From positions 1 through 8,492 of the forward strand of contig JBOHFJ010000220.1 of NCBI GenBank assembly GCA_050699655.1: a stretch of 8,492 nucleotides of DNA, read 5' to 3'. Position numbers and translations under genes: made by a program. Below, piece after piece: positions 1 through 5,107 of this stretch. Position 1 is the stretch's first letter. The number at the start of each line of letters is the position of its first letter. Origin of the DNA: GCA-003244245 sp050699655 (GTDB taxonomy: Bacteria; Actinomycetota; Actinomycetes; Mycobacteriales; Pseudonocardiaceae). The notes below the pieces were generated by a model that saw nothing but the letters and a program-made list of their open reading frames with translations, did not search any database and was not told the DNA's origin.

Positions 1-248
1 GCGATGGCCAACGCAGCGGAGGAGAACCCGTGCAGCATCACGATGCTGGCGCCGATGGCGAAGTCGGCGAGGTAGGCGATGCCACCCAGCGCGGTGGTGG
101 CGACCGCGAACGGTGACCACGTGCGGAACGAGGCGGCCGCGTAGCGCAGCGAGTAGTCCTCGCTGTTCTCGTCGGCGGCGAGCTTGGCGTAACGCCGTTT
201 CGGTTCGGTGGGGGTCGGCGGGTCGGTTCTGGCGGCGACTTCGGTCAT
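1..248 (-). CDS. NCS1-family nucleobase (cytosine/purine) permease, N-terminal part
   Basis: Partial gene cut by the left edge of the window; 82 residues are visible. Reading from the ATG at 248 gives a hydrophilic N-terminus (MTEVAARTDPPTPTEPKRR), then DYSLRYAAASFRTWSP, then a hydrophobic stretch with TTALGGIAYLADFAIGAS. That succession is typical of purine-cytosine permease-like NCS1 symporters, where it leads into the first membrane helix. The family imports cytosine, purines or related rings with a cation across the inner membrane; the exact substrate cannot be told from this piece. The start is supported by a strong GGGAGGT Shine-Dalgarno ending 4 bases upstream. The gene is divergent from 331-1243, so the 249-330 region carries both promoters. 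Family call is firm, substrate is open. Confidence 0.85.
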   Translation of the reverse strand, partial: MTEVAARTDPPTPTEPKRRYAKLAADENSEDYSLRYAAASFRTWSPFAVATTALGGIAYLADFAIGASIVMLHGFSSAALAI

Positions 249-289
249 CGGTACCTCCCTGGGATCGTGCGCCACGGTAGGAACCGCTG

Positions 290-318
290 TTTACGGTCAA
301 CTACACGTTGAGTTATCA
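290..318 (+). promoter_or_regulatory. Possible promoter with embedded inverted repeat
   Basis: TTTACG (290-295), a 17-bp spacer and TTATCA (313-318) make a plausible -35/-10 pair ending 12 bases before the small ORF at 331. The spacer contains a perfect inverted repeat TCAAC-5 bp-GTTGA (297-311), which may be an operator for the divergent permease/hydrolase pair. On the other strand TTGACC (300-295) could be a -35 for the permease, but its best -10 (TACCGT) is only 15 bp away. All of this is inferred from sequence. Confidence 0.3.
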
Positions 319-330
319 CGAGGCAAACAA

Positions 331-462
331 ATGTTTCGAAAGAGTTACCCAGTATGGGTGATGTGCTCAATCTTTATCGCGGTGTGCGTCGAGATCGCCT
401 CGTTCGGCGTCACGAAGATGGCCCTGATCACCCGCATCGACGTGACGTTCAGCGCGGAGTAG
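331..462 (+). CDS. Possible small single-pass membrane protein (43 aa)
   Basis: A 43-codon ORF from ATG 331 to TAG 460-462. It starts MFRKSYPVWVMCSIFIAV and has one hydrophobic stretch at about residues 8-27, after a basic start, as in a single-pass membrane peptide. A GAGG motif lies 7 bases before the ATG and a promoter-like pair lies just before that. Codons from about the 14th on show the strong third-position G/C preference of real genes in this DNA. It ends 37 bases before the hydrolase gene and could share its transcript. I recognise no family. It could instead be untranslated leader sequence of the hydrolase, so confidence is modest. Confidence 0.4.
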   Translation: MFRKSYPVWVMCSIFIAVCVEIASFGVTKMALITRIDVTFSAE

Positions 463-499
463 AACGGACCCGAACCAACCCACTAAGCCGGGAGGCTGC

Positions 500-1243
500 A
501 TGCCGCGCACGAGGGTCACCCTCACCACCGAGGACGGCGTGTGTGCCGTCACGCTGCACACACCCTCGAACCACGGCAGTTGGCCAGCGGTGATCATGTA
601 CCCGGATGCCGCCGGGGTCCGGACGACCTTTCATGCCATGGCCGATCGGCTCGCCGGGCTGGGCTACGCCGTGCTTCTGCCCGACGTCTACTACCGCAGC
701 GGCGGCTACGCGCCGTTTGACCCGGCCACCGTGTTCAGCGACCCGGCGGAGCGGGAACGGATGACTGCCCTGGCCGCGAGTGTGCGCAGCGAGCTGGTCG
801 TGCGCGACGCGGGGGTGTTCCTCGACTTTCTCGCCGATCGCCCTGAGGTGTCCGGCACTGGGGTCGGAACCACCGGGTACTGCATGGGAGGGCGGATTTC
901 GCTGATCGTGGCCGGGCACTATCCGGATCGGGTCGCCGCGGCAGCGTCGTTCCACGGGGGCCGACTCGCCGTCGCTGACGACCCGGACAGCCCCGCTCTG
1001 CTGGCGGAGCGGATCCGCGCCACCGTCTACGTCGCCGCAGCCGAGAACGACGGTAATTTTCCACCTGAGCAGTGCCAACGGCTGGAACAGGCCCTCACCG
1101 CGGCCGGGGTGAAGCACATCATCGAGACCTACCCCGCCGAGCACGGCTTCGCAGTGCCAGACACCCAGGCCTACGACACGGTCGCTGACGAGCGCCATTG
1201 GACAGCGCTGACCAACCTCTACGCAGCGAACCTCCAGAACTAA
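500..1243 (+). CDS. Dienelactone hydrolase family protein
   Basis: 247-residue cytosolic alpha/beta hydrolase of the dienelactone hydrolase (DLH) family. Conserved parts in order: strand and loop VIMYPDAAG (31-39, the oxyanion/acid-loop region, with Asp36 where classical DLH has Glu36), LPDVYYR (60-66), the nucleophile elbow GYCMGG with Cys128, then Asp184 in AAENDG and His215 in PAEHGF, giving a full Cys-Asp-His triad. Length matches the family (about 230-260). DLHs hydrolyse ester or lactone bonds, classically dienelactones in chloroaromatic breakdown; many actinobacterial members have unknown substrates and no such pathway is visible here. The start is supported by GGGAGG with a 4-base spacer. 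It is convergent with sthA, the two stops 7 bp apart, with no terminator hairpin between them. Confidence 0.93.
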   Translation: MPRTRVTLTTEDGVCAVTLHTPSNHGSWPAVIMYPDAAGVRTTFHAMADRLAGLGYAVLLPDVYYRSGGYAPFDPATVFSDPAERERMTALAASVRSELVVRDAGVFLDFLADRPEVSGTGVGTTGYCMGGRISLIVAGHYPDRVAAAASFHGGRLAVADDPDSPALLAERIRATVYVAAAENDGNFPPEQCQRLEQALTAAGVKHIIETYPAEHGFAVPDTQAYDTVADERHWTALTNLYAANLQN

Positions 1244-1250
1244 CCACCGC

Positions 1251-2645
1251 TTATTCGGCGCCGCCCGTGAACGCGTCCAGTGCGCGGATCTTGTTTGTGA
1301 CGTCCAGGGCGGCCACTTTGTAGGCCTCGGAGAGCGTCGGGTAGTTGAAGACGGTGTCGATGAGGTAGTCGACGGTGCCGCCGCAGCCCATGATGGCCTG
1401 TCCGATGTGCACGAGGTCGGTGGCGTTCGTGCCGAACACGTGGACGCCGAGCAGGGTGCGGTCCTCGGTCGAGACGAGGAGCTTGAGCATCCCGTAGGAG
1501 TCGCCGACGATCGCGCCGCGGGCGAGCTCGCGGTAGCGGGACATCCCCACCTCGTAGGGCACTGCGGAGCCGGTCAGCTCGGCTTCAGTCTTGCCGCAGT
1601 AGGAGATCTCGGGCACCGTGTAGATCCCGATCGGCCGCAGTTCCCGCAGCTCGCGGGCAGGTTCACCGAACGCGTGGTACGCGGCCAGCCGCCCCTGGTC
1701 CATGGAGGTGGCCGCGAGCGCGGGGAAGCCGATCACGTCGCCGACCGCGAAAATGTGCGCCACCGCAGTGCGATAGTGCCCGTCCACCGCGATCCGCCCG
1801 CGCGGGTCCGCGGTGAGCCCCGCCTTCTCCGGGTGGAGTTCGTCGGTGACGCCCTGGCGGCCGGCGGAGTACATCACCATGTCCGCCGCGATCCGCTTGC
1901 CGCTGGCGAGGCTCGTGATCGTTCCTTGAGAGGCGATCTCGACCTTGGTCACCTCCTCGCCGAAGCGAAACGTAACGGCCTGGTCGCGCAGGTGAAACTT
2001 GAGCGACTCGACCACCTCCGGGTCACAGAACTCCAGCATCCGCGGCCGGGTGCCCAGTGCCGCGAACATCGACGCGTACTCGATGCCGATCACCCCGGCG
2101 CCGACAACGACCATCGAGCCGGGTATTCGCCGCATCCGAAGCAGGCCGTCGGAGTCGAGTACCCGCTCATCGTCGAACTCGACCTCGGCCGGTCGAGCCG
2201 GCATCGTGCCGGTGGCAATCACGATCTTCTCAGCGGTGACGGTGGTGTGGTCGCCGCGGCCATCGCCGCACACCGTGACCGTATGCGGGTCCTCGAACCG
2301 GGCGGTGCCCCCGAGCAGGTCGACGTGGTTGCGCAGCAGCTGGCTGCGAATCACCTCGACCTCGCGGCCCACGACATGCTGGGTGTGGGCCAGCAGGTCA
2401 GCGATCGTGATCTCAGACTTGACCCGGTAGCTGGCGCCGTACATCTCCCGCTGCGCGAAACCGGTGAGGTAGCGGACAGCCTCCCGCAGCGTCTTGGACG
2501 GGATCGTCCCGGTGTTTACGCAGACCCCGCCCATCATGTGGCGGCGCTCGGCCAGGCACACCCGCTTGCCCAGCTTGGCGGCCGCGATGGCCGCCTTCTG
2601 ACCGCCGGGCCCGGAACCGATCACCAGCAGGTCGTAGTCGTACAC
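1251..2645 (-). CDS. sthA: Soluble (Si-specific) NAD(P)+ transhydrogenase
   Basis: 464-residue FAD flavoprotein of the pyridine nucleotide-disulfide oxidoreductase superfamily, transferring hydride between NADPH and NAD+ in the cytosol to balance the two pools. FAD-binding GSGPGG is at residues 10-15. The site that holds the redox Cys pair in relatives reads GGVCVNTGTIPSKT, with Cys42 but Thr47 in place of the second Cys. The NAD(P) Rossmann motif GAGVIG is at 182-187, followed by the AVGDVIG FAD motif. Near the C-terminus FNYPTLSEAY has Tyr where disulfide reductases have the catalytic His. Loss of both the disulfide and the His-Glu dyad is the SthA signature and argues against lipoamide dehydrogenase or mercuric reductase. 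I chose the GTG at 2645 because GGAAGGA lies 6 bases upstream and the length fits; an in-frame ATG at 2672 would add nine residues without support. Confidence 0.93.
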   Translation of the reverse strand: MYDYDLLVIGSGPGGQKAAIAAAKLGKRVCLAERRHMMGGVCVNTGTIPSKTLREAVRYLTGFAQREMYGASYRVKSEITIADLLAHTQHVVGREVEVIRSQLLRNHVDLLGGTARFEDPHTVTVCGDGRGDHTTVTAEKIVIATGTMPARPAEVEFDDERVLDSDGLLRMRRIPGSMVVVGAGVIGIEYASMFAALGTRPRMLEFCDPEVVESLKFHLRDQAVTFRFGEEVTKVEIASQGTITSLASGKRIAADMVMYSAGRQGVTDELHPEKAGLTADPRGRIAVDGHYRTAVAHIFAVGDVIGFPALAATSMDQGRLAAYHAFGEPARELRELRPIGIYTVPEISYCGKTEAELTGSAVPYEVGMSRYRELARGAIVGDSYGMLKLLVSTEDRTLLGVHVFGTNATDLVHIGQAIMGCGGTVDYLIDTVFNYPTLSEAYKVAALDVTNKIRALDAFTGGAE

Positions 2646-2754
2646 ACGACGGTCCTTCCCACCACTGCACACAGCCCCGCCGGATCGCGGCAGGCCACTT
2701 CCACCGATCAGCGTCGCGGCCCGAGGTCACACCAGGCAAGCCAGGAGGTTAACA

Positions 2755-2832
2755 ATGCAGGACAACAGCCCGGCTCACCGTCGCAGCCGCTGCCCCGCGA
2801 CAGGTCACCCCAGCCATTCCGTCAGGATGTAG
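2755..2832 (+). CDS. Mini-ORF (25 codons) with a strong ribosome binding site
   Basis: AGGAGGT at 2743-2749 sits 5 bases before an ATG opening MQDNSPAHRRSRCPATGHPS and stopping at TAG 2830-2832. The peptide is basic and Pro/Ser/Arg-rich and resembles no family I know. Its end overlaps antisense to the 3' end of the small gene at 2805-3032. The ribosome binding site is strong for chance, but no promoter is evident. It may be the left-over 5' end of a lost gene, or coincidence. Confidence 0.2.
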   Translation: MQDNSPAHRRSRCPATGHPSHSVRM

Positions 2833-3032
2833 AGCAGCGTCGTGGCCGCCTCCTCATCCAGCGCGATCACACACGCGCCCGTCACATGCGGATCAAACAC
2901 AATCCACCCCTCCTGCATGCTCACCAAAAGATTCGCGAAACCCACCGGACCCCGATGCAACCCACACGACCCCGGTATCGCCTTGCGACGACGCTTGTTC
3001 GGGCCATTTTCATAATAACTGTGCCAGTTCAT
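2805..3032 (-). CDS. Small conserved-type hypothetical protein (75 aa)
   Basis: 75 residues, ATG at 3032. The N-terminal half is basic (NKRRRKAIPG) and the C-terminal half reads as strand-strand-helix: GWIVFDPHVTGACVIALDEEAATTLL, ending in YILTEWLG. I know this FDPHVTGACV...LDE...L.EWLG style from short actinobacterial hypothetical proteins next to GntR regulators, but no function is established to my knowledge. Its ATG overlaps the stop of the preceding gene (ATGA, 3032-3029), so the two are almost certainly translationally coupled and made together. No membrane segment or signal peptide. Probable control: the GntR protein encoded divergently. Confidence 0.75.
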   Translation of the reverse strand: MNWHSYYENGPNKRRRKAIPGSCGLHRGPVGFANLLVSMQEGWIVFDPHVTGACVIALDEEAATTLLYILTEWLG

Positions 3033-3274
3033 ACCGACTCCCTTCCTGATTTCCTGGCCCAGTCGGGGTCCAGGTCGGCCGCGATGCGGGAAGCTGCGCG
3101 CGCCAGCTCACGGCAGAACCGAGCCAGCACCACCGCTCCCCCGCTGACCGCCGGCACGTCGATCACGACGCGGCCCGGGTCCAGGGACAGCACGAGCGAG
3201 GCCCAGCCGGGTCCGATCTCCCGCACCCCGGCCGCCGCGTCCCGGCCGGGTGAGCAGGTCACCGTAAATGCCAC
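3029..3274 (-). CDS. Small hypothetical protein (81 aa), first gene of the divergent pair
   Basis: 81 residues from a GTG at 3274 (MAFTVTCSPGRD). The middle, GPGWASLVLSLDPGRVVIDVPAV, reads as beta strands, and a helix ARFCRELARAASRIAADLDPDW follows; the protein is soluble and acidic at the end. It is coupled by ATGA to the 75-residue gene downstream. The GTG has only a weak AAGGGC upstream, so either translation is handed over from the 22-codon leader ORF (3259-3327), which overlaps it by 16 bases, or the start is imperfectly placed. It lies behind the repressor's operator cluster and is probably repressed by it. I do not recognise a function. Confidence 0.72.
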   Translation of the reverse strand: MAFTVTCSPGRDAAAGVREIGPGWASLVLSLDPGRVVIDVPAVSGGAVVLARFCRELARAASRIAADLDPDWARKSGRESV

Positions 3275-3327
3275 GACGCCACCGGGCCCTTATGCCGCAG
3301 CGGAGCGGACATCACTGGAACGGCCAT
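3259..3327 (-). CDS. Possible leader ORF (22 codons) of the small-gene operon
   Basis: ATG at 3327 behind an excellent GGAGG with a 5-base spacer; it encodes MAVPVMSAPLRHKGPVASWH plus two residues and stops at TGA 3261-3259. The ORF runs 16 bases past the GTG of the 81-residue gene in another frame. It therefore has the best ribosome binding site in the operon, while the gene behind it has a poor one, the pattern expected if the leader delivers ribosomes. The alternative is a frame error that disconnects the true N-terminus of the 81-residue protein. Confidence 0.35.
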   Translation of the reverse strand: MAVPVMSAPLRHKGPVASWHLR

Positions 3328-3356
3328 CCTCGCCTCCTCGGTACCGTCATCAGTCA

Positions 3357-3388
3357 ACTGGCTTGAGCCAGTAGTGGCTTGAGCCAGT
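3357..3388. promoter_or_regulatory. Two tandem GntR-type operator palindromes
   Basis: ACTGGCT-TG-AGCCAGT (3357-3372) is a perfect 7-bp inverted repeat with a 2-bp centre. A second copy, with the TGGCT-TG-AGCCA core at 3375-3386, follows with a 16-bp period, placing both on about the same DNA face. They lie in front of the leftward small-gene operon (nearest ATG 3327). A TTGACT at 3391-3386 on the minus strand overlaps the second copy and could be a -35, but no good -10 was found. Probable binding sites of the GntR protein encoded at 3437. Confidence 0.7.
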
Positions 3389-3415
3389 CAAGCACACGCG
3401 GTCGCACCTGTCAAG

Positions 3416-3435
3416 CAACTGGCTCAAACCAGTTG
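3416..3435. promoter_or_regulatory. Third GntR operator, overlapping the gntR promoter
   Basis: CAACTGG-6 bp-CCAGTTG is a perfect 7-bp inverted repeat; its inner TGGCTCAAACCA (3420-3431) is the reverse complement of TGGTTTGAGCCA, matching the two upstream copies in 11 of 12 positions. It abuts TATGAT (3436-3441), a near-consensus -10, and so fills the -35/-10 spacer, ideal for autorepression. With that -10 the transcript would begin near 3448-3449. Confidence 0.7.
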
Positions 3436-3436
3436 T

Positions 3437-4219
3437 ATGATGAGTGGCGTGGACCTGGACGAGGGCCAACTCCCGAGCCGCCGGATCGCCGACGCCGTGC
3501 GCGCCCTGATCACGGCGGGGGAGCTGGCGCCGGGAGACAAGCTGCCCTCCGAGCGCGAGCTCGCCCGGCGCTTCGGCACCGCTCGGAACACCGCCCGCGA
3601 GGCCATCCGGGTGCTCACCGAGGAAGCCCTGGTCACCGCGCGGCACGGGAGTGGGGTGTTCGTCCGCGAGAAGCAGCGCATGTTCCGCTGGTGCAGCGAG
3701 CGCTACTCCCGGCGCACCTACCGCGACACCGGGCTCACCCCGTTCCGGCTGGAAATGGCGCGTCAGGGCAAGACACCCCGTGTCGAGGTGATCTCGATCG
3801 AACAGGTCACGCCGCCCTTCGACGTAGCGGAGCGGTTGAAGGCATCACCCGAGGAGCCCTCGGTACTGCGGCGGCGCAACATCTACTACGCCGACGACGA
3901 GCCGCTGCAGGTGGTCACCACCTACATCCGCTGGGCCGACGCCGAGGGCACCCTGTTATCACAGCCCGAGACCGGACCCGGCGGCATCTACGGCCGACTC
4001 GAAGAACGCGGCCACACCATGACCACTGGGCAAGACGAGATCACCGCCCGGATGGCCAGCCACACCGAAGCACGCGAACTCGACCTGCCGCCCGGCGTGC
4101 CCGTCCTCGACGTCCTGCACACCAGCCTCGACCAGGACGACGAACCCTTCGAGGTCACCCGGTTCGTCCATAGGGCCGACCGCGCCGGCCTCGTCTACAA
4201 CTTCCCCGTCGAGGACTAA
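3437..4219 (+). CDS. GntR/HutC-family transcriptional repressor with UTRA domain
   Basis: 260-residue cytosolic DNA-binding regulator. Residues 15-78 are a GntR winged helix: RRIADAVRALITAGELAPGD, LPSERELARRF, recognition helix GTARNTAREAIRVL, wing RHGSGVFV. Residues from about 95 to 255 form a UTRA-type effector domain (VLRRRNIYYADDEPLQVVTTYI; GGIYGRLEERG; the closing VTRFVHRADRAGLVYNF). UTRA domains bind small ligands that release the operator; the ligand is not deducible here. No Shine-Dalgarno precedes ATG 3437. Alternatives are ATG 3440, or GTG 3449 as a leaderless start, the last fitting the TATGAT -10 at 3436-3441. Three matching palindromes upstream point to autoregulation and control of the divergent small genes. 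Convergent with the methyltransferase gene, with 9 bp between the stops. Confidence 0.93.
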   Translation: MMSGVDLDEGQLPSRRIADAVRALITAGELAPGDKLPSERELARRFGTARNTAREAIRVLTEEALVTARHGSGVFVREKQRMFRWCSERYSRRTYRDTGLTPFRLEMARQGKTPRVEVISIEQVTPPFDVAERLKASPEEPSVLRRRNIYYADDEPLQVVTTYIRWADAEGTLLSQPETGPGGIYGRLEERGHTMTTGQDEITARMASHTEARELDLPPGVPVLDVLHTSLDQDDEPFEVTRFVHRADRAGLVYNFPVED

Positions 4220-4228
4220 TATCCGCGC

Positions 4229-4975
4229 TCACGGCGTGACCCCCAACACGAAGGCGAAGCGATCCCGGAACTCCACCCGCTCGCCCGGATAACGGCGCTG
4301 AATCTCCGCCACCCCAGCGGCCAGCTCCTCATCGTCAAACATCGACAGCAACGACAGGTAACGGTCACGCACCATGGCCACATACCGCTCGGTCGGGAAC
4401 ACCAACGGGAAATCATCGTAGGACAGCTCCACCGTCAGCCCCGCATCACCCATCATCGCGGCAATCGCCCGGGGATCAGGCTGCAGTTCACGGAACCGAT
4501 CGAGCGCAGCCTGGAACAGCGGATACTCGATGCTGGTCGGCAACATCACGACAAGGAAGCGACCACCGGGAGCCAACAGCGTCGCCAACCCACCGATGAC
4601 CGCTGCGCGGTCGGCGACATGATGAATCACCTCCTTGACCACAATCGCCTCGAACCGACCCCCCGGCAGCACCACCGACCCCGAAGCCAGATCCTCCGCC
4701 GACGCCCGCACAATCACCAGCCGCGAATCGACCGGAATCCGCTCCAGCATGCCTGCGGATGGATCAACACACACCACACACCCCGTGCGCTCCGCCAGCC
4801 GACGCGCGTACAACCCCGTGCCACACCCCACATCCACCACCCGATCACCCTGCTTCACCCGCAAGCGAGCGAAGATGCACCCACCCATCCACTCCAGGAA
4901 ATCCGGACTGTAAGACCAATTCTGGTCATAGGCAGGTGCCAGATGATCATAGTGCGCCCGCGTCTCGTCACCCAC
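4229..4975 (-). CDS. Class I SAM-dependent methyltransferase
   Basis: 248-residue soluble protein with a Rossmann methyltransferase core. N-terminal ETRAHYDHLAPAYD is the usual helix of the family; motif I VVDVGCGTG is at 46-54, acidic Asp71 in VCVDPS ends strand 2, VVKEVIHHV is the motif IV/post-IV region, and LAPGGRFLVV is the strand 5-6 turn. This is the ubiE/methyltransf_11-like type; the methyl acceptor cannot be read from sequence. Start choice: GTG 4975 has GGAGG with a 9-base spacer. GTG 5017, 14 codons earlier, has no ribosome binding site but lies about 6 bases below a TAATAC -10-like box (5029-5024), so a leaderless longer form of 262 residues is possible. It follows the NACHT gene in the same direction, about 130 bp on. 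Confidence 0.88.
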   Translation of the reverse strand: MGDETRAHYDHLAPAYDQNWSYSPDFLEWMGGCIFARLRVKQGDRVVDVGCGTGLYARRLAERTGCVVCVDPSAGMLERIPVDSRLVIVRASAEDLASGSVVLPGGRFEAIVVKEVIHHVADRAAVIGGLATLLAPGGRFLVVMLPTSIEYPLFQAALDRFRELQPDPRAIAAMMGDAGLTVELSYDDFPLVFPTERYVAMVRDRYLSLLSMFDDEELAAGVAEIQRRYPGERVEFRDRFAFVLGVTP

Positions 4976-5090
4976 CGAACGACGCCTCCACCCGCTCCCC
5001 TGAGCCACGCCCGACACCCCACCGTATTACGAAGCCGTGGCGCCGTCGACCCCTTGCACCATGCGCCGAAAAATTGGAACTGTCATCGCC

Positions 5091-5103
5091 CTAGAATTTC
5101 TAG
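5091..5103. repeat. Small palindrome CTAGAA-T-TTCTAG just after the NACHT stop
   Basis: Perfect 6-bp arms with a one-base centre, 4 bp past the leftward NACHT stop (5108). AT-rich, so unlikely to form a strong hairpin, and no T-run follows directly on the minus strand (the nearest, AATTTTTC, is about 20 bases on). It may be a weak terminator, a protein site for the methyltransferase promoter, or chance. Confidence 0.25.
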
Positions 5104-5107
5104 AAGA

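Noticed and set aside
449..1198. 249-codon leftward ORF over the hydrolase gene
   Set aside because: Antisense shadow: the rightward frame has a full Cys-Asp-His triad and family motifs; the leftward product has none.
1244..1250. Bidirectional terminator between the hydrolase and sthA
   Set aside because: Only 7 bp separate the stops and no hairpin with a T-run is visible there or just inside the genes.
1251..2645. Dihydrolipoyl dehydrogenase or mercuric reductase as identity of the flavoprotein
   Set aside because: The second redox Cys is Thr and the C-terminal catalytic His is Tyr, as in SthA and unlike the disulfide reductases.
1407..3374. Very long rightward ORF (655 codons) antisense to sthA
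   Set aside because: It mirrors the coding frame of sthA and the small genes; the product is Arg/His/Pro/Ala-rich without any domain. High-GC genes often leave the opposite strand open.
3357..3435. CRISPR-like or phage attachment repeats
   Set aside because: Only three short palindromic copies with unequal spacing beside a GntR gene; operators explain them, and no integrase, cas gene or tRNA is present.
3379..4173. 264-codon rightward ORF overlapping gntR in another frame
   Set aside because: Arg/Pro/His-rich shadow of the winged-helix and UTRA coding frame.
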